From Sthenelais limicola (lineage: Eukaryota; Annelida; Polychaeta; Phyllodocida; Sigalionidae): a stretch of DNA of 64,000 nt. Within the stretch, counting starts at the first letter, position 1. Each line of letters starts with the position of its first letter. The stretch covers positions 29,332,873-29,396,872 of the forward strand of contig OW804102.1 of NCBI GenBank assembly GCA_942159475.1, read 5' to 3'. Below, piece after piece: positions 20,623-31,306 of the stretch. The notes under the pieces are model-generated. The model ran no database searches. It had not been told where the DNA came from and saw only the letters and a program-made list of their open reading frames with translations. Both the position numbers and the translations under genes were made by a program.

Positions 20623-20798
20623 TCATCTCCTCTTCTCAATACTTTCTTCATGATCATCATCAGGCAAGGCTTCACGCCCAACTTTGATCGCACTTTCTGC
20701 TAGCTCCCTAAGCTTTAATTTTTTATAATTCGCAGCCGTAATACCGAAGCTCTTTAGGAATTTTTCAGCTCAATAACAGAAACCGTAGCAGACGACAT
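20623..20798 (-). pseudogene. SAP-like N-terminal coding segment, frameshifted
   Basis: On the minus strand an ATG at 20798 opens MSSATVSVIELKNS and then stops. Shifting by one base after the AAAAATTCC run continues a plausible peptide, FGITAANYKKLKLRELAES, followed by an acidic ALPDDDHEESIEKRR and a stop at 20623. The helix-loop-helix spacing of hydrophobic residues with Lys/Arg resembles a SAP-type DNA-binding motif. Such short SAP-like starts are familiar from transposon-related proteins of marine invertebrates (inference). The single-base shift is in an A-run and may be decay or a sequencing error. Nothing downstream continues the protein. Confidence 0.4.
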
Positions 20799-20895
20799 GT
20801 TGTTTACGCTAGTATACGGAACCGGGAGTGTAGATGCCGCAAGCACAGCGCCGGAAATAGTTTTTTCTACCTCTTTTACAAGCAAACACCCGACC
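20793..20895 (-). promoter_or_regulatory. 5' flank shared with 38.05 kb
   Basis: Read on the minus strand, CTTGTAAAAGAGGTAGAAA, AACTATTTCCGG, GGCATCTACACTCCCGGTTC and AACAACATG match 38067-38146 on the plus strand block by block, up to the ATG. Downstream of the ATG the two loci differ. The segment is therefore a repeat that carries a start-proximal region with a CCGGTTCC (ETS-like) core. Confidence 0.5.
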
Positions 20896-21254
20896 TAATG
20901 CTGTTATTGACCTAGTTTGATGATATGATTCAACCGTCTGTATTAATGCAAAGTAGGTTGACATCTTGTCCATGGGATAACAAAGTTTCTTGAATTCCTG
21001 GGCAGCCTGTATCTGTACATGAGACCCTGTCATGCCTAGGTTTCGCTCATTGTACTGACAGTATCATACAAACATCTTTAGAAATCATATATCAGATATA
21101 TCACACATTTGTATGTTTATGTAGAGTGGTAAAGTCATACTCAGGGCGCACTCTTTTTGTTTCTGTCCAATAAAAGCAACTAGGATCCAGTATGTCTATC
21201 CCCCACTGCATGTCCGACCGTTAATAACCCCTTACACATCCGATCAGTTCACCA

Positions 21255-21530
21255 GGGGCCTGTTGCATAAGCTCAGGAAAGTAATTTCTTCGAGAAGGAA
21301 GGGAAACAATTCCTTCCTACTCAATGATGGGTAGGAATGTTTATTCCAATCCAATGAAGGGAAAAAAGTTTAGCCCTGAATTCCCAGGGACAATTCCTCC
21401 CTTAGCTAAAGCTAAAGTTAAAGGATTCCTTCCCATGTGAAATTCCCAGCTGGTGGGAGTATTCTATATAGACACAATAGTGGGTAGTAAAAGTGGGTTG
21501 TTATTCCTACACACCGAAGTAAGGGCCCCT
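21255..21530. mobile_element. Family G element, copy 4
   Basis: The left end is GGGGCCTGTTGCATAAGCTC, and the right end is CCGAAGTAAGGGCCCCT. Inner paired blocks include GGAATGTTTATTCCAATCC, ATTCCTCCCTTAG, GGATTCCTTCCCATGTGAAA and GGGAGTATTCTATATAGAC. It is the longest of the four family members here. Confidence 0.65.
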
Positions 21531-21676
21531 GGGGTCTTGTGACCTAGTGGAGACTTGCTATTCGGTTGGCCTATCGAGAACAACAACCAGTCCTTCTCAC
21601 GGTTAATTATGTATATGAAATACATATTAAATGTATTCATGAAACACTTTAATGTATGTCAAATTCTGAAACTAAA

Positions 21677-21785
21677 GGCTGGGTTCCACTGGCCGGCTAC
21701 TATTCCCGCTACTCTTCCCGTTTCTTTGATCCAGCTTCTTTTGAATCGGAAATGAATCGGCTTAGTGGACAAGGGCCTCTAGGGT
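21677..21785. mobile_element. Small inverted-end element, family E-like
   Basis: The left end is AAGGCTGGGTTCCACTGGCC, and the right end GGCTTAGTGGACAAGGGCCT is its diverged inverted copy. The right end matches the family E ends near 39-41 kb. The interior TTCCCGCTACTCTTCCCG is not shared. About 106 bp, and non-coding. Confidence 0.5.
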
Positions 21786-21992
21786 TAAGTTAGCAATTGT
21801 TGCCTATATTTGAGGCTTGGAATCCAAGTTTTTCCCAAATTGGCAACAGCATCCTGCCAGCCTTGTCTGTCAATGTAAAGTGGAATTCGATGGTCGACTG
21901 TGTGCATAGAATTCAACACTTGAGTGCTATTCAATATCTATTTACCTCTACAGCTGGTTGTCAGCTATGTCTACATCGTTAGAAAAGTATAT

Positions 21993-22395
21993 ATGTGATG
22001 TGTTACAGATAAATGAGTCACAAGTCGCAAAATATACATTTTGAGATATCATCATATTTGAAAAGCTGAGATCAAGCCGATTCTATTGATAGTAAACATT
22101 AGGACATATTAAGTGTTTATGTATTTTAAGGTTGATATTATTTTTGAAAAAAGAAAGGTTTGCAATATTTTTGGGTGAAAAATTACTAGTAAAGTAGCTA
22201 AATATACTTTATAGAATGACCTTAGAAATGCATGGATATATAAATTTAATTCACAGTCTTGAAATTTGGTAAATGTATTCATGCAGTGCTATGCAATCCG
22301 AAGAGGAGATTATTACAAAGAGATCTTGTGAATAAATCACTTTGAATGATATCAATTTTGAGACTTGTGACTCATTTCTCCGATAACACATCACA
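21993..22395 (+). mobile_element. Family A element, copy 3
   Basis: A complete copy. The left end TGTGATGTGTTACAGATAAA continues to TGAGTCACAAGTCGCAAAAT. The right end is GAGACTTGTGACTCATTTCT with CCGATAACACATCACA. The flanks share GTATAT (left GTATATA, right GTATATTT), a possible target duplication. The interior carries ACTTTATAGAATGACC. Confidence 0.85.
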
Positions 22396-22810
22396 GTATA
22401 TTTGTCTGTCTTCAATGCCTGACTGTCCTTTAGACCAGCGTTTCTTTTCAACACTTTCTTTTTGTTAAACATATCTTTCTCCACATTGGTAGCGCTCTCT
22501 TCCTAAAACTATGTAAAACTAAAACATAATTAACGCCTTCACCAACCTTCAAGTGGGGTTCCAATTTCACTTCAACTTAAACAACCATATCTTTGAATCA
22601 ACGCCGTACCATGTAGGCTACACTCATATAGACATCGATCTATTTTCAGGACAAATTAATAGAACTTTTACTAAATTCCCGGCGTTTCTTACCGTTTGAT
22701 TCTGCCACCGGCAATTTGACAAGCATGCTGGAATTGAGTATGCGTGGAGGAGAAGCACTGAATGTGCTTTTCCTACCTCCTTATCCCTCTGGTGAAGAGC
22801 TAACCCCCTA

Positions 22811-23018
22811 TCAGATCTTCAAAAAACGTACAGCCGTCAGATCTGCACATTTAGTAAATTTTGCTAAATTGGGCTGAAAAATGGTCAATACTAGGTATAT
22901 CTGGGTATATTTGATATTGCCTTGATTCTAAATATCTGAACCTCACTTTGGTCTTAAATTTGGATTATTTGAGAGGATTGGTGAAGGCGAATTGTACATT
23001 TTCTGGCGATTTCACCCA
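22811..23018 (-). mobile_element. Family B element, copy 6
   Basis: It runs TCAGATCTTCAAAAAACGTA, CACATTTAGTAAATTTTGCT, AATACTAGGTATATCTGGG, TTATTTGAGAGGATTGGTGA, and ends AATTGTACATTTTCTGGCGA with TTTCACCCA. It is uninterrupted where copy 1 is split, which is what reveals the nested insertion there. Confidence 0.8.
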
Positions 23019-23601
23019 TGTCTAAATGGCAGTACTAATCCATGTTCCAATTATTTCCTTACCTGGGGGTTGCCCCCTGGATATAATATCAAAATGTGCT
23101 CTTCCATTATTCAATTTCTGTATTCAGCCATACTATGTTCTTTTTTAACCATTTCATTTTGACTGACTAATACAACATTACCCAGTGGATGACACAGAGC
23201 ATTATGTATTCTGTATATGATTTCACAAGCCTTGGTATTAGTTCAAATTACTTGATGAGAAAATGAGACAAAAGTAATAAGGCTGTCTGCTGTGGGACTC
23301 GACATTACAACAAATTATCCATGAAAAACACCTGTGTTAGCCACAGGCGATGTAATGATTCAAATTAATCTTAAAAGTATATATCTTGCATCTGCAATCC
23401 TTTTCTATAATATGCCAAAACAGGATTTAATTCTGCACGCTTTCTCGACCAATCATATACATGTGTTCTGTCTTAAGGCTCTTGGAACCCAACACTTTGG
23501 TAGGTTGTTCCCAGTCAAGAAGATGAGTGTTAATGAAAATGCCCTATTTGTGTCAAACAGGCAGAACACAACATTCTGGGCCATCCAGTTTAGTAGGCGG
23601 T

Positions 23602-23700
23602 TAGATCCTGAGGTTATGGTCGTGAGTTTTGTCTAAGGCTCTCGGGAACCAAGCCGGGAGTCTTAGTCAAATGAAGGATCGACCATAACCAAAGGATCTA
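23602..23700. repeat. ~100-bp long hairpin
   Basis: TAGATCCTGAGGTTATGGTC at the left pairs with GACCATAACCAAAGGATCTA at the right. The inner arms GTCTAAGGCTCTCGGG and CCGGGAGTCTTAGTC also pair, with a loop of ~6 bases. Almost the whole segment folds back on itself. A minus-strand and a plus-strand frame cross it without meaning. Confidence 0.8.
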
Positions 23701-25031
23701 ATGGCTTTAGTTCCCTTTTGTTTGGTTGTTACTCTCATTAACAACAATTTAGAAATGATTTCGAGCAAAATGAACCAGTGCAAAGCCATGATCTTGCCGT
23801 TTTCAGCAGTAAATGGTGTTTTGTATTTTCGTTGATGTAAGCGGTAGAGACTGTGCATGGATGGACAAGATTCATTTTACCACTTGTGAACATCGATAGC
23901 TCAAGCCACTCGTTTTCTGTATAATTTAACCTTCCTTTTATTTGGAAGCATGTGCTCGTTTGGAGGAAAACGTGTGTCCATGTTTGATCAGAATGAGCTG
24001 GAATTGGTCTTCCGAAACCTTCTCCCTCTCCCCCCACCCCCACACACACACTCATCTATCCACCAACCACTATAACCAACCACTGTTCCCCATACACAAC
24101 GCATTCAAGTCGTCAACAACATCTACATTAAGCATTATATCACAACCCTCATTTCTCACTCCACTCATTCACAATTACATACAGGTTGACTAACGAGTTG
24201 GTCGAGGGAAGTTGGATATTGCACGAGTTGCGTAGGGAGTGCAATATTCTAAGCAACTGAAACTAACGAGTTAGTTAACAGATTTATTATATATGTTTAC
24301 AATCATGAAAATAAATAAAATCAAGTGATAAATTTGAACTTCAGTGGTGATCTTAGTAAAAAAATACCCTCAGATTGGTTGCCATAACTACTCCCACATA
24401 ACTCACTAGTGAAATACGCAATATGCGTGACTCACTCTAGATACATTAGCTTTCAGAGAAATGTGTCTATAATACATCCAATTATATCACTATCTTCAAT
24501 CTTACTGGTTTGAACCACTTATACCTTTAAATTTCTATTTCGGGTGTCATTCCACTCTCCTTAATGATTCATAATAAGGTCATAAATACAATTTAAAATT
24601 AATGATAACACTTGCACTCCTCATACAATCTCCTTCTTGCCTTCAGGATCTTCCAATCACCTCACTACCCTCATCCATAACCTACATATTTAATTCAATC
24701 TCACTCCCAGTAGTTTTTCTGGGTTTTTTCTGCTTTTCTTAATTCCAAGTATTTGAACATAATTCTGTTAAATGTAGCATCTATATTTCAGTCACTCATA
24801 ATCAAGAACAATTTTACTAATGGATCTCCCGAAATTAAGAAGAAAGAAAAAAGTAAAGATATGAAAGATTAATTCAAATAGAAAATCAATTAATTTTCCA
24901 CTCTCAGGACTTCCTAATTCGGCCCCCCCCCACGGGGGCCTTGGGATAATGCGAGAGATTGACTAAAGGGCATGCTACACTACACTTCTCACACTTTTAA
25001 TGATTGATGATGCCATGATTGAGATTTCTGT
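23701..25031. other. Unassigned sequence
   Basis: A local inverted pair GATATTGCACGAG/AGTGCAATATTC lies at 24217-24254, and AACGAGTTAGTTAAC follows. C/A-rich CCCCACACACACAC lies near 24033. Otherwise it is AT-rich with no partner. Frames such as 23738-24055 are unrecognised. Confidence 0.4.
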
Positions 25032-25116
25032 AAAGCCCCATGCCCACTAAGCCGATTTTAGCCAATTTGCGGACTGACAGATGAACAAATGAAGGGAGAC
25101 ACTCGGCTGATGGCCT
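25032..25116. mobile_element. Family E-like element abutting family C copy 3
   Basis: AAGCCCCATGCCCACTAAGC followed by CGATTTTAGCC pairs loosely with ACTCGGCTGATGGCCTTA, as in the family E hairpins. It ends exactly where the family C element starts, so one probably inserted at the edge of the other. Confidence 0.5.
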
Positions 25117-25468
25117 TAATAGGGGATTTGTATGTGCCACTGCACATCTATGTTATGGTGTATGCTGGGATGGATTCTATTGAAATCTGACATTCATATG
25201 TTTGGCAAAACTTTTATCGAAACTTACGGGCATGTTTTCACCAATATCACAGCTTGTATAAATGATCCATGAAGGCCAAAAGCATTATGTGAAAGATGGG
25301 GACTTGTGTCATGGAAACATGTATAATATATGGATATCAACATTCGAGCACTGATAAATATTCCATGCTGAACATGACATGTTTTCTACAGATTTTACAC
25401 TATACCACTAGTCCCATAATTCCATGCAGATCAAGATTCAAAATGACGGCTGTGTAAATCCCCTATTA
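25117..25468 (+). mobile_element. Family C element, copy 3
   Basis: A complete copy: TAATAGGGGATTTGTATGTG at the left and GTGTAAATCCCCTATTA at the right. The interior has the family blocks GTATGCTGGGATGGATTCTA, AATTCCATGCAGATCAAGAT and GATAAATATTCCATGCTGAA. A fragment of another family C copy (GGGAAAGATGGAGG region, ~25473-25550) follows directly. Confidence 0.85.
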
Positions 25469-25472
25469 CAAG

Positions 25473-25550
25473 AGTGTTTTCTATAAACCGAAATGCACAA
25501 TGGGAAAGATGGAGGCTTATGTTATGGAAACATGTTTAACATGACTCATG
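25473..25550 (+). repeat. Family C fragment
   Basis: TGCACAATGGGAAAGATGGA, GGCTTATGTTATGGAAACAT and GTTTAACATGACTCATG correspond to the middle of family C. Both ends are missing. Confidence 0.55.
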
Positions 25551-25867
25551 CCACAAGCGACTGCTTCCGTATTCTGATTAGCTAATAATTGAGCCTAGGC
25601 CGATCCCCCAAGGTGTCAGAAGTACATTTGATCATATCTTAATCAGGTATCCTTACATCTACAAATCAACCAAGTACAGTTCCTTCAAGCGATTAATTAA
25701 TTTCTGAACGAGGAAAGCTTGCTAAGCGGCTCCCCTTAACTGCAGGTTGCATATTGATACATATCTGCCTGTAGGGGGAGGCACAGTTATTCTTTCGGCA
25801 GACACGACACCCCCTGGAGGATAGACTCTTTTAGTTTATAATTAAAAATTTAACTACCTTCAACTTA

Positions 25868-26097
25868 TGGGTGAAATCGCCAGAGATTGTACAATTCGCC
25901 TTTACAATCCTCTCAAATAATCTAAATTTAAGACAAAAGTTCCAAATACAGTTCAACATAAACAAACAGATTATTTGAATCAAGGAAATACCAAATATAT
26001 TCAGATATGCCTAGTATTGACCATTTTCCAGTCTAATTTAGCAGTTTTTACTAAATGTGTAGAGCTGCCGATTGTACATTTTCTGAAGATCTGACCA
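25868..26097 (+). mobile_element. Family B element, copy 7
   Basis: The left end is TGGGTGAAATCGCCAGAGAT, and the right end TGTACATTTTCTGAAGATCT is followed by GACC. The interior order is TTCGCCTTTACAATCCTCTC, ATACCAAATATATTCAGATA, TTACTAAATGTGTAGAGCTG. This copy shows that the two ends of the family carry slightly different termini (GGGTGAAATCGCC versus GGGTCAGATCTTC). Confidence 0.85.
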
Positions 26098-26662
26098 ATA
26101 TCCACTGTTGCCTTGCCCTGGGCTGGTGTTTGGTACTGACACATTCGTGTAATTAAATTTAATCAACAGTGAATTGCTTTTTAAAGATTTGAGTCTCAGG
26201 TGAGGTTGAAGGTGAAGTTGAAGTATGGAATCATAAAGTTAGAGTAGAGTTGAACGTGAAGTTTTGGAAGTATTGATATTAATAGTTGCATTGTAGCAAA
26301 GGCACCGCATGAAAACAACCTTGAAGGATTTTGCGTTTTTGTCCATAACATCCTATTTTAAAGATGTCTATTGGCCTGATATGAAATTTAAAAACAAATA
26401 ATTTGGCCCTGTTCTGAGGCCATCTATAATCACTCACTCCTGCCCAAGTAGTTGTAATGAAGTATAAGGGCGGGGCATCAGTGTAAGTAGAGGTATGAAG
26501 GCATTGACCCTATCCACAGTTTACCTTTGATATCAGGATTAAACTCACATCAGTCCATTACACTAAACAGGTGTAGTGCCTCTCCTGTACCCATTGACCC
26601 AACATTGTTCCATGAGTGGTTAGTCTAATGGGGGCCTCAACTTGATTGCACACGGAAGAAAA

Positions 26663-26897
26663 TGGGTTAGATCGTCAGAAAATGTGCAATTTGCCTTCGC
26701 CAATTTGTTTAAATATCCCAAATTAAAGACAGAAATGAGGTTCAAAACGTAGTTCACCATAGCCAAAATGATATTCATAACCAACACAATACCAAATATA
26801 CTCAGATATATCTGGTATTTATCCCTTCTCAGTCTAATTTAGCAGAATTAACTAAATGTGTAGATCTGCCAATTGTACGATTTCTGATGATCTGACC
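26663..26897 (+). mobile_element. Family B element, copy 8
   Basis: Ends TGGGTTAGATCGTCAGAAAA and GATTTCTGATGATCTGACC. Interior AATTTGCCTTCGCCAATTTG and ACTAAATGTGTAGATCTGCC. Complete, only ~570 bp from copy 7, and in the same orientation. Confidence 0.85.
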
Positions 26898-28067
26898 GAA
26901 ATGTTATTGAGAACATCGAACTTGCAAACGTGACACATGGAAACAATGAGAACTAGTTTGTGAAGGAACATTTCATTCCTTCACGTTCACCCCAACCTCT
27001 TGTACTTGTGTACATGGGTGTGAACAGTGGGGAATGGTGGGGAACATCATGGTGGTTCACAACGTAAATAAAAACTTTTGGATTTTTGTTGTGAACATAA
27101 TGCAAACATTTGTTCACTGTTCTTGAAAAATGTAAATACACCAGAGAACATGGAGACCTCCCTCAGTCAGAGAACCGTCCTCTGTCAGCGAGAAAATTCG
27201 AAAATAAAAGTTTCTAATCTAATCTAAACGTAGACGGGTAGTGAACAAGTAGACAAAGTATCCGTCCCCTTGCCCCCAGAGGCACAGCATTGGGACGTCT
27301 ACCGACCCGAAAGATCCTATCATTCTGACTCCCGATTAGTTGAAAACTAATGTAAACACAATGTAAAATTTGTTATTGTGAATGCAAGACCTCCCACTTA
27401 GATGTTTGCTGATGGCTGGCTGTGGGATCGGGAAATCAAGGCCATCTAAGCGGGCTAGTTAGCAAGGTGATATGAAGAATGGGTTCTCCACCCCTCCTCC
27501 ATTAATGCCAACTTATAAATGACTGTAGTGGTGATTGAATGTGGTTACATTCGCATGGTTTGCCTCAGTGACCAACCTAGGGGAGGAGCCCTATATATCA
27601 AACCCGCTTATCTGTTCATTTGCACTGAGCTCTGGGGTTTTACACTACTCCATGGGAACTCTATATATATGTTGATCAGTACCTTGCTCTTCCTGTATCA
27701 GTGTAGCCTCGGAATTATGGCCAACAGTTAAAAAGGTGGATGAAGACTTAAAGTATTAAATAATAGGATTCCCACCGGAGGCTATACCAACAGAAAGTAT
27801 AAAGAAATTCCGCCAGAGCTGCTGTTTTTGTTTCTCAGCTTGAAAAGCTGGGAAACAAGGGTATTACTATGAAATACGCCAATCACTGATAGTGGATCAC
27901 ATCTGATAATATTCTTTAGCTGTCTGTGAGGTGTTTAAGCATGCCTTAGCATGCCTTATCTAATCCTCTGAATCAGGTGTTATGTATACCACTTCTTCGT
28001 TATAGTTGCACTGCACTGATTGACAGCTGCACACTGATTGACACTTTTCTATAGCCAAGGGATATCA
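26898..28067. other. Unassigned sequence
   Basis: No repeat partner was found. A short GCATGCCTTA duplication lies at 27939-27960. Frames (26953-27141, 27519-27731) are short and unrecognised. Confidence 0.45.
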
Positions 28068-28378
28068 GCCAAGGGAGCTGATTGGCTCTTAGCTGATTGG
28101 CTGTTAGTATGGCTTAGTACAGAGCTCAACCAAGGGAGCTGATTGGCTCTTAGCTGATTGGCTGTTAGTAAGGCTTAGTAAGACCATGGCTGTAGGTCAC
28201 CCAAGGGAGCTGATTGGCTCTTAGCTGATTGGCTGTTAGTAAGTTTAACTAGGGGTGCAGGTTTGGCTGTAGCCAAGGGGTGTATTAGTAAGTGTTAGGA
28301 ACGCTAGGGGTGTAGGTTTAGCTGTAGCCAAGGAGCTCTTAGCTGATTGGCTGTTAGTAAGGCTATGGCTCAGCTGAT
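28068..28378 (+). repeat. Irregular tandem repeat rich in inverted CCAAT boxes
   Basis: CCAAGGGAGCTGATTGGCTC followed by TTAGCTGATTGGCTGTTAGT occurs at 28069, 28130 and 28201. Shorter derived units occur at 28273 and 28328. Each full unit has two ATTGG (inverted CCAAT) boxes. Unit length varies (~61-71 bp) because the spacer differs. It could simply be a decaying minisatellite. Confidence 0.8.
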
Positions 28379-29755
28379 TGACAGGCTTTCTAACCTATAC
28401 TACACGTGGGGAGTTATTTCTTGTTCAAATGACCAGAGACATTGTAGGCCTACCCGTTTAAGGTATACAAGGTGATTAAGATACTTAGTTATGACAAGAT
28501 ATGTGTATGTGCAAAATGAATAAAAGTTCCAAAGAATTCTCAACTTTCATCAAGAAACTCAAGGGCAAGTCTGTATTACTCTCTTATATAAGTGTATAAA
28601 GTCCTGGTCACCCAAAAGTCTTTTCTCCACTGTTTCCGATAGAAATATTAGCCATTTTAAAGTGTTTAAGGGCATAGGGTTCGCCATAAGGTGACGACAG
28701 TAGACATCGTGCAAGCAATGGCTGACTCCCAGTGTCACTGTCAGTGACAATCAGACGAAACAAGCCCAGGCTATGTAAAACTCTACACAATATCTCCAAA
28801 ATCACCGATAATGTTCCAAATATCCTTGTACTTAGCATGATCTGCTTGCTGAATGGTGGTAAGCAACGAAATAGGGAATAATCCATTTGTCAATTCCGCC
28901 ACAGTAGACATCGTGCCGGACATCGTGCAAGCCTCAGTTTGTTGACGTGTAGGTCACTTTCGAATGATATCCTCCGTGCGCTATATAGACTACCGTACAC
29001 AATGCAACGCCAAGCCAACGTGCACATGAGTGGCTATGCCGAAGGATCTCCACATCTCTTCCGGTCGCACGTATGGGTTCTGAAATCGTCATTCATTGAA
29101 TACTTGATTCCCGTTGACTAAATCGTCGCTATCGGGCTAAAACTATATTTAAATCATTTCTACCGATTCAAATGTTTTATTTATTTCTTTTTTAAGTCCC
29201 TAGACACACGCAACACGGCATTCGAGAACCGGAAGTCTCCTCTGCTTTGGATAGCAAGCAGCGGATCCTTACGAAAACAGGCCGGCTCGCTGAACATAAA
29301 CATAAGTAAATATGCATCTCTGATTGGCTGTTGTAGCTGGAGGTTCATTCGGCCAGCCGTCGTGTTATCATATAGATTCCGACTAAAGCGGTGCATTATA
29401 TCATGATCGGGGGTTGTACACCCTGGAACAGAGTGAAATCCGACCATTGTATAACGTCACAGAGAAACCACGCGTGAATTTAGGCGTATTCATTTAGAGG
29501 CTTTCTATTGGTCAATGACCGATGGACTGTACTAGCTAGGGGAGGACCAGGTGAAATTTGATCTGAGACAACAGTACATTTTGTTAATGCTCTATGGTGA
29601 AATGATACTTAAATGATTTATATTTATTCATTAAACATGTCTCATCTCTGAACACCTCTGTCACACAAGGTGAATTGCGTAATTTACGCCTCAAAACGCG
29701 GGCATTGTTTTTCCATGACGCCCCCTAGTAAAAAATGAACTGCGACGTTGCGCTG

Positions 29756-29835
29756 CACGTGACGTCACGCCCATTCAAACGTCATACGTTTCGAGAGTTG
29801 TCACTCAAAATGGCGGATCGTTGTACGAACTAGGT
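29756..29835 (+). promoter_or_regulatory. Promoter-like CpG patch with E-box/CRE and donor-like site
   Basis: CACGTGACGTCAC overlaps an E-box (CACGTG) and a full CRE (TGACGTCA). About 40 bases on, AAAATGGCGG gives an ATG at 29810 with a seven-codon frame ending TAG exactly before GTAAATAAAG, a splice-donor-like string. It looks like a compact promoter plus untranslated first exon. However, GTGACGTCACG(A/C)CCATTCAA also occurs in the repeat at 14.9 kb, so it may be repeat-borne. Confidence 0.3.
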
Positions 29836-29908
29836 AAATAAAGAATTCGTTTCTGACTTCTTTTCTAAACATGAGATCATGATATAAAAATAGAATATAA
29901 CTCGACTT

Positions 29909-30046
29909 GTGTCTAGGAGACTGCATACGATGGCCACTCATTTTTACTGATGTGACAATCTCTCTCGAGGCCTGGCGGCCTCTCGAGAGATCGTCACATC
30001 AGTAAAAACTCATGACCATCGTATAGGCCTACAGTCTCCTAGACAC
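29909..30046. repeat. ~138-bp near-perfect palindrome
   Basis: GTGTCTAGGAGACTG at the left pairs with CAGTCTCCTAGACAC at the right. The pairing continues through CATACGATGG, ACTCA(T)TTTTACTGATGTGA and CTCTCGAGGCC, with only four bases (TGGC) in the loop. The few mismatches show that the arms are still very similar, so the palindrome is young or maintained. Confidence 0.85.
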
Positions 30047-30111
30047 GAGTCTCATAAACTTGCGGAGAGTAAACACATGTCCGGCACGATGTCTACTGTG
30101 GCGGAATTGAC

Positions 30112-30703
30112 ATCAGGCACAAATAATTGAGGCTGAGAAAATCGTTTCCAGTGGAAACGCCAAGTATATGAATTAAGTTGACACTGATTACAAAGTTAAA
30201 TATGTAAACAGTTGATCAAATCGGTGCATAACTTGATAATTAGTTAACTTAGTACTTGTTAAATAAAAGATTGATGCTGCATATATATTGTACTATGTTT
30301 TAAAAGTACAGACAAAAACCATTGTACATTCTTATATTAAATATAAAGACTATGATTAATCTAAATCAATCCTATAAAATGTGCTTGCATGTGCTATATA
30401 TTATATATTCAATAAAACCAATAGCACAAAAATAAACCAATGTAAAGACTTCAACAACTGTCTCAGAATCAGATCAGGTTTTTCCCCACTAGTAAGTGAG
30501 AATGGTTACAAGGACATAACCACAAGAGGTATAGAGGCATGACGGTAAGCCAGACCTGTCGTGGAGAGGATACAAATTAATGGAGGAGCTGTTAAGTTGT
30601 TTCCAGTCGAGCTCGCCTTTTGTAAAAAAGATTGATCTTGTTGAGAAGTAGGAGGGAGCCTGCCGCTGTAAGGAAGCCACTCTATAATCCCTGCCATCGT
30701 CCC
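30112..30703. other. AT-rich unassigned sequence
   Basis: No partner or frame of interest. Minus-strand frames at 30489-30734 run into the family C element. Confidence 0.45.
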
Positions 30704-31136
30704 TATAGGGGATTTGCATAGCCGTCATTTTCAATCTTGATTCGCATGGAATTATGGGACTAATAGTACATTGTAAAATCTATAATACATGCCATGTTCT
30801 GCATGTGATATTTATCAATGTTCTAATGTCAATAGGCCTATCCTAAAATATCTTCTTGACAATTGAAACGTATCGAGAATGTGAAATTTTGTTGATAAAA
30901 GTTAAAAAAAATTATAAAATCCATGCGTTATACATGTTTCCATAACACAAGCCTCCATATTTCCCATCATGCATTTGGTATTCATGAGTCATTTAAACAA
31001 GCTATGATATTAGTGAAGATATCCTTTCACTTTTCGATAAAAAAAATTCTAAATAATTGTATGTCAGATTTGGACTGAATCAATCCCGACACCCATTTTG
31101 ATAGACATGCGCAGTGAGACATGCAAATCCCCTATT
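30704..31136 (-). mobile_element. Family C element, copy 4, with ~90-bp extra interior
   Basis: The left end TATAGGGGATTTGCATAGCC and right end AGACATGCAAATCCCCTATT are inverted copies. Both contain the octamer ATTTGCAT/ATGCAAAT (30712-30719, 31121-31128). Family blocks occur in reverse, for example AATTATGGGACTAATAGTAC and TTTCCCATCATGCATTTGG. About 90 bases around 30840-30920 have no match in other copies and may be an insertion. Confidence 0.85.
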
Positions 31137-31306
31137 GGTTGTCTACAGCTGGTTCTTGTTCTAGGACAATGTTCTGACTTCTCACATTGATCAAGCATTA
31201 ACAAGTGAGTGTTGGAATAAGTACTACACAAGTATGATTTTTTTAACAGTTTAGTTTTTTGGATTAATCCTATAACTTGTAATTTATTCCAGCCTAAATG
31301 ACGATA

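Larger units (their letters stand above)
28889..30111. mobile_element. 1.2-kb element with perfect 32-bp inverted ends
   Basis: GTCAATTCCGCCACAGTAGA and the following 12 bases at 28889-28920 are repeated exactly in inverse at 30080-30111. The interior is richer in CpG than the surroundings. It holds CACGTGACGTCAC (29756-29768) and a strong palindrome at its right side (29909-30046). There is no transposase frame; the longest frame is 88 codons (29181-29447 minus). A partial copy of the end (ACAGTAGACATCGTGCAAGC) lies at 28695, just outside. It may be a non-autonomous DNA transposon or a local inverted duplication. Confidence 0.65.
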
